Assembly: GCA_019057775.1 (NCBI GenBank)
Contig: JAHLWT010000271.1
Span: 1 to 5,481, forward strand
DNA from: Promethearchaeota archaeon
GTDB lineage: Archaea; Asgardarchaeota; Lokiarchaeia; Sigynarchaeales; SOKP01
Direction of reading: 5' to 3'
DNA: 5,481 nt
Shown: one piece after another, positions 1 to 5,335 of the stretch
Position numbering within the stretch: position 1 is the stretch's first letter
How the letters are laid out: the number at the start of each line of letters is the position of its first letter
Notes under the pieces: model-generated
Seen by the model: only the letters and a program-made list of their open reading frames with translations
Database searches by the model: none
Told to the model about the DNA's origin: nothing
Translations under genes and position numbers: made by a program

Positions 1-307
1 ATACACCTATACTATGAAGTCCTTCTTTTCCTTGATCTATGAATTCTTTAAAAAGACAATCTCCACTTTTCCACTGCTGTAGTTCAATTTGTATGTTAAG
101 TAGACGACTAAACGCATAATCTATTATTATTGTAACTTCTTTCCCATGATAGGTAGCTTCTTTATGAGTAATGTTTTCCATCTGGGCGAAAGTAGGAACA
201 CTATATATCTCCTCCATTTTTTTTGCCTGTTTTTTAATGTCCTTATAAACATAACTCATTTGATCTATTTTTAAATTCCCTAAATTCAATTCAAAATTTT
301 GAGTCAT
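1..307 (-). CDS. VOC (glyoxalase/methylmalonyl-CoA epimerase-like) protein, C-terminus cut by window edge
   Basis: Reading the minus strand from the ATG at 307-305 gives 102 open codons that run off the left edge. The protein has the first beta-alpha-beta-beta-beta module of the vicinal oxygen chelate fold: beta-1 'IDQMSYVYKD' (residues 14-23), beta-4 'NIQIELQQ' (71-78), a 'FKEFIDQGKEGLHSIGV' segment (86-102) and then the start of the second module. The latter is the classic 'ykeFl...geGlHHiGf' join of methylmalonyl-CoA epimerase/glyoxalase-type proteins. Likely metal ligands by family position are Q16, E75 and H98; the fourth lies outside the window. Such enzymes bind a divalent metal and catalyse epimerisation or lyase chemistry on small acids or CoA thioesters; the substrate cannot be told from this half. 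It diverges from the NAD kinase gene. Fold assignment is fairly sure, specific function is not. Confidence 0.8.
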   Translation of the reverse strand, partial: MTQNFELNLGNLKIDQMSYVYKDIKKQAKKMEEIYSVPTFAQMENITHKEATYHGKEVTIIIDYAFSRLLNIQIELQQWKSGDCLFKEFIDQGKEGLHSIGV

Positions 308-430
308 TTTTAATCATTAAACTAATTTGATTTATTGTATCATATTATAATTTTTTTTTATTTTTTAAATTAACATAAGAAGATAACAATAAATAAATAT
401 AGATATTACTCTTTATCTAATGATATTTAG

Positions 431-447
431 GAACCAATTAAATATAG
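431..447 (+). promoter_or_regulatory. Candidate archaeal BRE/TATA element before the NAD kinase gene
   Basis: The stretch GAACCAATTAAATATAG has a purine/C-rich lead (BRE-like) followed by TTAAATATA at 438-446. An archaeal TATA box sits about 26 bases before the start site, so transcription would begin near 468-473, giving a leaderless or very short-leader mRNA for the gene that follows. No Shine-Dalgarno sequence is visible there, which agrees. The 308-472 region is so AT-rich that chance matches are likely. It must also hold the promoter of the divergent VOC gene, for which I see no distinct box. Confidence 0.3.
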
Positions 448-484
448 AAATAGATTTAATTATTCATTTGTATTGAAAATTGAA

Positions 485-1588
485 ATGAAAAAAATAGGTC
501 TCATTGTTAATCCAATAGCAGGCATGGGCGGTACTGTCGGACTTAAAGGAACTGATGGCGATATAATTAAAAAAGCATTACAAATGGGTGCTAAACCCGT
601 GGTACCTAATAGAATTCATCAATTCTTCTTGAATATTAAAAATAAGGATCTTATTCACTTTTTCGTAGCACCTGGTAAAATGGGCGCAGATTATATTGAA
701 AATAAAGGATTTAAGTATGAAATCATAGGAGTAATTCCTGAAGTTACTACAGCGGAAGATACCATAAGGATAGCAAGAGAAATTATTCAAAAATCTATTG
801 AATTATTGATCTTTTGTGGGGGGGATGGCACCGCAAGAGATATTTTTGATGCAATAGGATTAGAAAAACCTGTGGTTGCAATACCAACAGGAGTAAAGAT
901 GTTCAGTTCAGTGTTTGCACTTAACCCTCGAGCTGCCGCTAAAATAATTGACAAATTTATAAAGGAAGAAGTAGAAACTCAAGAGCAGGAAGTGTTAGAT
1001 ATTGATGAAGAACTTTTTCGAAAGGATATATTGACAGCAGAATTATATGGATACTTAAAGGTTCCAAAAATTCTACAATACATACAACCTAGTAAATCCG
1101 GTTCGAAAATTGGGAGAACTATAGAAGAAAATAAACAAGAAATAGCTGAATTTATAATTGAAAACATGCAAGCATATGTCTTATATTTATTAGGGCCAGG
1201 TACAACAGTAAAAACGATTACAGATAATTTAAACCTAACTAAAACTCTACTTGGAATTGATGCAATTTATGATGGTAAGCTTGTAGGACAAGATTTAAAT
1301 GAAAAAAGTATTCTAGATCTATTAAGAAATTATCCTGATGCTAAAATTATAGTTTCACCAATAGGAGGACAAGGATTTCTTCTTGGTCGCGGAAATAAAC
1401 AATTTACCCCCCGGATACTTAAAATCATTGGTAAAAAAAACATTTTAATAATTGCTACAGAAGAGAAATTAAGGGCGTTAGATTGCCTGAGAGTTGATAC
1501 GGGTGATATTGAAGTTGATAAGATATTTATAGGATTTGGAAGAGTAATAATAGGATATAAAGAGGAATTGATTATACCAATTGAATAA
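485..1588 (+). CDS. ATP-NAD kinase family protein (archaeal/AcoX-like type)
   Basis: Predicted to phosphorylate NAD to NADP in the cytoplasm, supplying NADPH pools. From the ATG at 485 it is 367 residues, the usual size for the long archaeal/AcoX-like NAD kinase group (about 360-380) and longer than most bacterial NadK proteins. The N-terminus 'KKIGLIVNPIAGMGG' and 'VGLKGTD' (18-24) are signature strands of this group. The diacylglycerol-kinase-fold motif GGDGT is at 112-116, followed by 'ARD'. 'AIPTGVKMFSSVFAL' (132-146), GPGT (237-240) and the C-terminal 'SPIGGQGFLLGRGNKQ' (301-316) complete the nucleotide-binding site, so all key motifs look intact. The same frame also opens at a TTG at 473, adding four residues. 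I prefer the ATG because family members start right before 'kkIGLIvNP', although the upstream TATA-like box would put the transcript start near the TTG. AcoX, a relative of uncertain role in acetoin operons, is the alternative label. Confidence 0.9.
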   Translation: MKKIGLIVNPIAGMGGTVGLKGTDGDIIKKALQMGAKPVVPNRIHQFFLNIKNKDLIHFFVAPGKMGADYIENKGFKYEIIGVIPEVTTAEDTIRIAREIIQKSIELLIFCGGDGTARDIFDAIGLEKPVVAIPTGVKMFSSVFALNPRAAAKIIDKFIKEEVETQEQEVLDIDEELFRKDILTAELYGYLKVPKILQYIQPSKSGSKIGRTIEENKQEIAEFIIENMQAYVLYLLGPGTTVKTITDNLNLTKTLLGIDAIYDGKLVGQDLNEKSILDLLRNYPDAKIIVSPIGGQGFLLGRGNKQFTPRILKIIGKKNILIIATEEKLRALDCLRVDTGDIEVDKIFIGFGRVIIGYKEELIIPIE

Positions 1589-1591
1589 TTT

Positions 1592-1652
1592 AAAGCCCAA
1601 ATTATAAAATTATCAGATTTTTTTAAAGATTAACATTATAAATTCGGGTTTT
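1592..1652 (+). terminator. Imperfect hairpin with T-rich tail after the NAD kinase gene
   Basis: AAAGCCCAAATTATAA (1592-1607) can pair with TTATAAATTCGGGTTTT (1636-1652): seven pairs including one G-U, a mismatch, four pairs, a one-base bulge, then four pairs. The loop is about 28 bases. The 3' arm ends in TTTT followed by ATTATAAT. It starts four bases after the stop codon, a natural place for a transcript 3' end, and could separate the NAD kinase from the next gene. Archaeal termination usually relies on T-runs rather than stems, so the hairpin may instead stabilise RNA or be chance in AT-rich sequence. Confidence 0.3.
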
Positions 1653-1693
1653 ATTATAATAGAAAATTCCTGATTCTAATAAGGATTGTATAA

Positions 1694-1698
1694 GAGGT
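1694..1698 (+). promoter_or_regulatory. Possible ribosome binding site (GAGGT) for the QueG-like gene
   Basis: GAGGT ends 11 bases before the ATG at 1710. It is the only recognisable Shine-Dalgarno-like match at sensible spacing before any of the five plus-strand genes. Spacing is slightly long. It supports the ATG at 1710 as the start, which also fits the family N-terminus. Confidence 0.35.
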
Positions 1699-1709
1699 TT
1701 TAAAATTAA

Positions 1710-2849
1710 ATGCAGAAAAATGATGTGATTAAGAAAGCTCATGAACTAGGATTTGAAGATATTGGTTTCGCAACAGTAGAACCTTATGATTCACAAAAGG
1801 AGATATTGATATCGAGAAAAGAAGAATATGCTTGGGCATGTGAAAAGGGTATAGATCTCAAAAAAGGATTAAATCCAAAGAATATTTTACATGATGCCAA
1901 ATCTATAATAGTCTTAATTGATGTGTATTTTAAAGAAAGCTTTCCTACAGAGTTAGAAGGTCATTTTGGGCGGGTATACCTAGATGACGATCGGATGACA
2001 AAAGGGCAATTATATAATAGAATTAAAGCTTTCCGAGGATATTTACGGGAAAATCACATAGAATCACGAGCTCCATTTAATATCCCTCACAGATTAACTG
2101 CTGCTAGAGCTGGATTAGGAACCTTTGGTAAGAATAACTTTTTTTATTCCAATAAAGTAGCCCGAAAGAGTTCTTGGATTACTCCAATTCCTATAATAGT
2201 AAATCATGAGTTTACCCCTGATCCTCCTACAATTGAGATTGGTTGTCCTGATTGGTGTAAACATACTTGTATTATTTCATGTCCAACAGGAGCTTTAAGA
2301 AAACCACGTACAATTGACCCACGTAAATGTATTTCTTATCTTACTTATTATCAAGAAGGTATTACTCCAATGGGCCTTCGTGAACCTATGGGTCTATATG
2401 TTTATGGATGTGATCGATGCCAAAATGTTTGTCCTCGTAACCAAGCATGGTTGGCAAAAGATTTACCACCTAACAAGAGAGTGGAAGCCAAAGCTGAAGT
2501 TTTTGATTTAATTCGTTTATTACATATGGATAAGAAATATTATAAGACAATGGTATGGCCACATATGTTTTATATGTCCTATAATGAAATGTGGAGATGG
2601 AAAATGAATACTGCCCGAGCAATGGGAAATACGCTTGATCCAAAATTCCTCACTGAGTTAACTCGAGCGTTTACAGAAAATAGTGATGAGAGAGTTAAGG
2701 GAATGATAGCCTGGGCTTTAGGGCGTATTGGTGGAGAAAAAGCAAAAACAGCATTGGAAATTTTTCTCTTGGACAGTGAGGGTTTGGTCCAAAAGGAAAT
2801 AAATAGTGCGTTAGCTAAATTTAATACGTCAAAAAGATCTTTTAATTAA
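1710..2849 (+). CDS. QueG-like (epoxyqueuosine reductase family) double 4Fe-4S protein with HEAT-like C-terminus
   Basis: At 379 residues it matches the QueG/COG1600 family, whose members carry a cobalamin-binding N-terminal domain, two 4Fe-4S clusters and often a C-terminal HEAT region. The N-terminal 'AHELGFEDIGFA' (10-21) is typical, as is 'AARAGLGTFGKNN' (131-143). Eight cluster cysteines are visible: C179, C183, C187, C191 (followed by PTGA), then C207 in 'DPRKCISYLT', and C234, C237, C241 in 'GCDRCQNVCPRN'. Residues about 302-372, including 'VKGMIAWALGRIGGEKA', form two HEAT-like helical repeats. Two things argue against true epoxyqueuosine reductase. The acidic proton-donor loop (VDTxPxxE in QueG) is replaced by 'SRAPFNIPHR' (119-128), and the first cluster is C-x3-C-x3-C-x3-CP rather than C-x2-C-x2-C-x3-CP. 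Archaea also typically use archaeosine, not queuosine, in tRNA. I read it as a QueG paralogue, probably a corrinoid or flavin-independent reductase of unknown substrate. It is 56 nt upstream of the dehydrogenase gene. Confidence 0.85.
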   Translation: MQKNDVIKKAHELGFEDIGFATVEPYDSQKEILISRKEEYAWACEKGIDLKKGLNPKNILHDAKSIIVLIDVYFKESFPTELEGHFGRVYLDDDRMTKGQLYNRIKAFRGYLRENHIESRAPFNIPHRLTAARAGLGTFGKNNFFYSNKVARKSSWITPIPIIVNHEFTPDPPTIEIGCPDWCKHTCIISCPTGALRKPRTIDPRKCISYLTYYQEGITPMGLREPMGLYVYGCDRCQNVCPRNQAWLAKDLPPNKRVEAKAEVFDLIRLLHMDKKYYKTMVWPHMFYMSYNEMWRWKMNTARAMGNTLDPKFLTELTRAFTENSDERVKGMIAWALGRIGGEKAKTALEIFLLDSEGLVQKEINSALAKFNTSKRSFN

Positions 2850-2905
2850 TAACCTAACATTCATAGAAATATTAATCGAGGAATATGAGAATTTGATGAT
2901 TTAGT

Positions 2906-3748
2906 ATGGTAGAGAGAATTAGTACTATAGCCCTAATTGGAGTAGGTTATCTCGGAAAACAAATTGTAGAGAAATCAATATATTACAATTATAATATCAA
3001 TGTTTTTGATACAAATAAAGAAGATTTAGATAAGTTCACTGAAAAGATGAAACTAAAAATAATAGAGGAAGAATTAAGAGGCACTATTACTCCATATTAT
3101 ACTATTGAGGAAACTGTAAAGAATGTAGATCTTGTAATTGAAGCTGTACCTGAGAAACTTGAGTTGAAAAGAGAAATATTTCCAAAGATAGATAAAACAG
3201 CTCCACCTCATGCAATAATTGCAACGAACAGCTCTTCAATTCCAATCTCCAAAATTGAAGATACTGTCGAGAGAAAAGATAAAGTAATGAACATTCATTT
3301 TTATGATCTTTTTACTATGCCTATGGCTGATATCATGCGTGGAACTCATACAAGTGAAGAAACGTTTGAGAAAGGGAGGAAATGGTTGGAAAGTATTGAA
3401 ATTACGCCTTTGGAAGTTAAAAAAGAATGTTATGGCTTTGTCATGAATAGAATATGGAGAGCAATTAAAAAGGATTGTCTGAAAATTTGGGCAGGAGGTT
3501 ATGCTGATCTTGAAACTGTAGATAAGGCGTGGGAAATTTTCTGTAAATTCTTTATCAAAAATAAATTTGGACCTTTTCAATTCATGGATCGAATTGGATT
3601 AGATGTGGTTTACGATATTGAAATGTCTTATTTTAAAAATAGTAATAATCCCGATGATAAACCACCAGATGCCCTAAAAAAGAGGGTTGAAAGGGGAAAT
3701 TTAGGTGTAAAATCCGGAAAAGGTTTCTATAGATATGGAAATGAGTAA
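2906..3748 (+). CDS. 3-hydroxyacyl-CoA dehydrogenase family protein
   Basis: A 280-residue, single-copy enzyme of the size of stand-alone 3-hydroxyacyl/3-hydroxybutyryl-CoA dehydrogenases, which oxidise 3-hydroxyacyl-CoA to 3-ketoacyl-CoA with NAD. The N-terminal Rossmann domain has GxGxxG as G12-V-G-Y-L-G17 and an acidic residue at the end of beta-2 (D35), which favours NAD over NADP. 'VDLVIEAVPE' (74-83) and 'ATNSSSIPIS' (106-115) are the conserved nucleotide and substrate strands. H131 in 'NIHFYD' is the expected catalytic His. The C-terminal domain shows 'YGFVMNRI' (176-183), 'DRIGLDVVYDI' (228-238) and the family ending 'GVKSGKGFYRYG' (267-278). The loop after H131 is unusual: 'YDLFTMPMAD' replaces the canonical 'FNP...MxLVE', and D142 falls where the catalytic Glu is normally found. 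It may therefore act on a different substrate. No clear ribosome site precedes the ATG. Confidence 0.88.
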   Translation: MVERISTIALIGVGYLGKQIVEKSIYYNYNINVFDTNKEDLDKFTEKMKLKIIEEELRGTITPYYTIEETVKNVDLVIEAVPEKLELKREIFPKIDKTAPPHAIIATNSSSIPISKIEDTVERKDKVMNIHFYDLFTMPMADIMRGTHTSEETFEKGRKWLESIEITPLEVKKECYGFVMNRIWRAIKKDCLKIWAGGYADLETVDKAWEIFCKFFIKNKFGPFQFMDRIGLDVVYDIEMSYFKNSNNPDDKPPDALKKRVERGNLGVKSGKGFYRYGNE

Positions 3749-3771
3749 TTTAGGATTTATAATTTACAAAC

Positions 3772-3782
3772 ATAAATATTTA
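3772..3782 (+). promoter_or_regulatory. Candidate TATA box before the HypB-like gene
   Basis: ATAAATATTTA is centred about 32 bases before the ATG at 3809. This is the spacing expected for an archaeal TATA box driving a nearly leaderless mRNA. No Shine-Dalgarno sequence is seen between it and the start. The surrounding sequence is almost all A and T, so the match is weak evidence, and the gene could equally be read through from the dehydrogenase 60 nt upstream. Confidence 0.25.
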
Positions 3783-3808
3783 GTCTAATTTTTAATTTAA
3801 TATTACAT

Positions 3809-4525
3809 ATGACAGAAAAAAAAAAACCAGAAGTTCAACGAATCAAAGAACTTGAGAGCATCAATTTAGCGCGTGAAGAGATAAGAGATGATGTTATCAA
3901 TACCAAAATGGAAGTTCAAAAGGATAATGATTTATTAGCTAGGAAAATAAATGAAGAACTCGTAAATAATAATATTAAATCAGTGGATATTGTTGGAGCT
4001 ATAGGAGCTGGAAAAACTGCGCTTCTAGAAAAAATGGTAGAAAAATTATCTTCAAAATATCGAATTTTGGTTATATGTGGTGATATTACAACGAGAGTGG
4101 ATGCTGATAGAATTGAAAAACACAATGCTGAGACAATTCAAATCAATACTGGTCGAGAATGTGCATTAAATGCATATCATATTCATAAGATTATAAATAA
4201 TAAGGATTTAAAAGATTATGACTTAATCTTTGTTGAAAATGTTGGAAATTTAATTTGTCCCTCTGATTTCCAGTTAGGGACAGATCAGAGAATTACTGTT
4301 GTTTCAATCACCGAAGGCGAATGGGTTATAGAGAAGCATCCATTGCTCTTTAAAATGTCAAAGATTGCGGTTATTAACAAAATTGATCTTAAAGAACGCT
4401 TAGGTACTAATGTTGAGAAGATGATAGCTGATGCTAAGAATATTAATCCAGAAATAGAAGTCATTACAACGAGTGGTAAGACCGGAGAAAATATTAACGA
4501 GTTAATATCACTTCTTGAGTTATAA
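3809..4525 (+). CDS. hypB: HypB-like GTPase (nickel-insertion / [NiFe]-hydrogenase maturation family), divergent metal site
   Basis: HypB is a SIMIBI-class cytoplasmic GTPase that works with HypA to load nickel into [NiFe]-hydrogenase. The 238-residue product has the P-loop GAIGAGKT (63-70), 'CGDITTRVDADRI' (90-102), 'INTGRECALNA' (112-122), 'VENVGNLICPSDFQLG' (142-157), 'SITEG' (166-170) with 'IEKHP' (174-178), the guanine motif NKID (190-193) and a 'TSGKTGEN' G5 loop (221-228). The 'IEKHP' form is the archaeal version. C118 and C150 of the G-domain metal site are present, but the usual Cys-His pair (CHLDA) reads Cys-Ala (CALNA), and 'EGDD' reads 'EGEW'. The first 33 residues are a charged extension before the family's normal start. 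A second ATG at 3908 (M34) would give a standard-length protein. There is no His-rich tract or N-terminal CxxCGC. No hypA or hydrogenase gene is in view, so the client is unproven. The next gene follows after 24 nt. Confidence 0.85.
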   Translation: MTEKKKPEVQRIKELESINLAREEIRDDVINTKMEVQKDNDLLARKINEELVNNNIKSVDIVGAIGAGKTALLEKMVEKLSSKYRILVICGDITTRVDADRIEKHNAETIQINTGRECALNAYHIHKIINNKDLKDYDLIFVENVGNLICPSDFQLGTDQRITVVSITEGEWVIEKHPLLFKMSKIAVINKIDLKERLGTNVEKMIADAKNINPEIEVITTSGKTGENINELISLLEL

Positions 4526-4549
4526 ATAAAAAATAAAGATTGAAAAAAA

Positions 4550-4975
4550 ATGGAAGTTGGCTTAAAAGAAATTGAAACCATAATTGAGAACTTTAAGAAC
4601 TCAGATCTTTCAAAAATTTCAGAATTGTTAAAATCTTTCTTTAAAAAGCATATAACACGAAGCCACATTGATAATTATATTGGAGATTATCCCACATTTA
4701 TAGAACCTGTGTATCTTGAAAAAAATGTCAAAATTGGAGATGATGTTCTATTAGGCCCAAATGTTTATGTAGGTAAAGATTCGGTGATAAGTGATTATGG
4801 AGAGATATCCAATACAATCATCCTTGAGAATGTTACTATCGGTAAAAACTTTAAATTAAATAGGTGTATTGTTGGAAGGAATAGTGTATTTAATTTCTCA
4901 AATCTAAATGTAAAGAATTGTGTTTTAAAAGGTAAGGCTAATTCTGAAGAAGATCTCAACAAAATCGATTTCTAA
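4550..4975 (+). CDS. Stand-alone left-handed beta-helix (hexapeptide) protein, like the C-terminal domain of NDP-sugar pyrophosphorylases
   Basis: The 141-residue protein begins with a charged amphipathic helical segment (about 4-37, 'LKEIETIIENFKNSDLSK'). Hexapeptide-repeat coils follow from about residue 50 to 128: 'VYLEKNVKIGDDVLLGP', 'NVYVGKDSVI', 'GEISNTIILENVTIG' and 'NRCIVGRNSVF'. The pattern 'ISNxIIxENxxIG...IVGxNS' is that of the left-handed beta-helix tail of glucose-1-phosphate nucleotidylyltransferase-type enzymes. The N-terminal nucleotidyltransferase domain is absent: the HypB-like gene ends only 24 nt upstream, and nothing in that gap or frame encodes one. It could be a scaffold, an oligomerisation partner or a small acyltransferase; I see no catalytic His that would support the last. 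Close spacing suggests co-transcription with the HypB-like gene. An A-run directly precedes the ATG and there is no clear ribosome site. Fold call is sure; function is unknown. Confidence 0.8.
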   Translation: MEVGLKEIETIIENFKNSDLSKISELLKSFFKKHITRSHIDNYIGDYPTFIEPVYLEKNVKIGDDVLLGPNVYVGKDSVISDYGEISNTIILENVTIGKNFKLNRCIVGRNSVFNFSNLNVKNCVLKGKANSEEDLNKIDF

Positions 4976-5060
4976 GTTTATTAAATCTTGGGTTCCTTTT
5001 CAATTTTCATTAACAATTTTCCTCTTGAAAGAGACTGATAGTATTCAAAAAAGGTAATCT

Positions 5061-5082
5061 TCGTGAAATGGAACTTTCACGA
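5061..5082. repeat. Perfect 8-bp inverted repeat, 6-nt loop
   Basis: TCGTGAAA (5061-5068), loop TGGAAC, TTTCACGA (5075-5082). It lies in the decayed SDR region, downstream of both the beta-helix gene (plus strand) and the SDR remnant (minus strand). It could act as a bidirectional hairpin between converging transcripts. Neither side has a T-run directly after the stem, so a terminator role is not shown. Confidence 0.45.
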
Positions 5083-5122
5083 TTGAATATATTCCAGGAT
5101 ATTTTCTACGGGATATGGGGAT

Positions 5123-5151
5123 AATTGTAGTTTGCACTACAATTGCAAACT
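5123..5151. repeat. Two overlapping, mutually exclusive perfect 8-bp palindromes
   Basis: AATTGTAG (5123-5130) pairs with CTACAATT (5137-5144) around the loop TTTGCA. Overlapping it, AGTTTGCA (5129-5136) pairs with TGCAAACT (5144-5151) around CTACAAT. The two stems share bases and cannot form together. They fall directly after the YxxxK codons of the decayed SDR, where the protein similarity is lost. Confidence 0.5.
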
Positions 5152-5247
5152 TACTCATTGAATATCCAGCCATATTAGGAATTCCTGTTTTACCAGCAGA
5201 ACTTGATGTGAATATTAGTTATCCTTCTTTACGATCTAGACATTTTT

Positions 5248-5269
5248 TATAGGAATAAGTTGTCCTATA
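5248..5269. repeat. Perfect 7-bp inverted repeat, 8-nt loop
   Basis: TATAGGA (5248-5254), loop ATAAGTTG, TCCTATA (5263-5269). It sits at the place where the SDR remnant changes frame, in a stretch that reads as about six residues too many compared with the usual SDR spacing between 'PyM' and the 'SS.AG' motif. It could be the scar of the event that broke the gene. Confidence 0.4.
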
Positions 5270-5335
5270 TATGGCACCGCTGCTTGAAGTACTAACCATA
5301 TACCATCGACGTTGATAGACATGACTTAATAAAGA

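Larger units (their letters stand above)
5045..5325 (-). pseudogene. Decayed short-chain dehydrogenase/reductase (SDR) fragment
   Basis: Two minus-strand pieces in different frames join into the middle of a classical SDR. Piece A (5325-5239) reads 'VMSINVDGIWLVLQAAVPYI', matching the SDR segment 'vmsiNvdGvwl..qaaiPyM', then meets a TAG at 5238-5236. Piece B (5239-5048) reads 'CLDRKEG', a TAA at 5221-5219, then 'LIFTSSSAGKTGIPN' and 'MAGYSMSKFAIV', with the catalytic Ser region and the YxxxK pair (Tyr codon 5164-5162, Lys codon 5152-5150). It ends at a TGA at 5047-5045. A net -1/+2 frameshift between the pieces and the internal TAA make it non-functional. The N-terminal TGxxxGIG half is missing: a TAA stands at 5328-5326 and the PIN gene lies just beyond. 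After YxxxK a 'YPGIYS' echo of the SDR 'PG' motif comes about ten residues too soon, suggesting a further deletion. A weak 31-codon tail frame (5076-4984) may be the old C-terminus, but I cannot confirm it. Confidence 0.75.

Noticed and set aside
308..472. A small gene or structured RNA in the divergent spacer
   Set aside because: The region is almost entirely A and T with stops in all frames and no stable complementary arms; it is best read as promoter DNA.
2314..2511. 65-codon plus-strand frame inside the QueG-like gene
   Set aside because: It is out of frame within the 4Fe-4S coding region; its apparent Cys residues come from the frame-shifted reading of the real motif.
1891..2849. True epoxyqueuosine reductase (queG) as the name for this gene
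   Set aside because: The proton-donor loop is not conserved and the cluster spacing differs, so only the family level is supported.
3236..3580. 114-codon open frame on the minus strand inside the dehydrogenase gene
   Set aside because: It lies wholly antisense to a gene with clear family motifs, and its product is low-complexity Phe/Ser/Ile-rich sequence with no recognisable domain.
4285..4668. 127-codon minus-strand frame spanning the HypB-like/beta-helix junction
   Set aside because: Antisense to two motif-supported genes; the hydrophobic product mirrors the AT-rich coding strand and has no family signature.
5115..5252. 45-codon plus-strand frame with a hydrophobic product in the 3' region
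   Set aside because: It is the exact complement of the SDR remnant, whose minus-strand reading has specific family motifs including YxxxK, so the plus frame is taken as chance.
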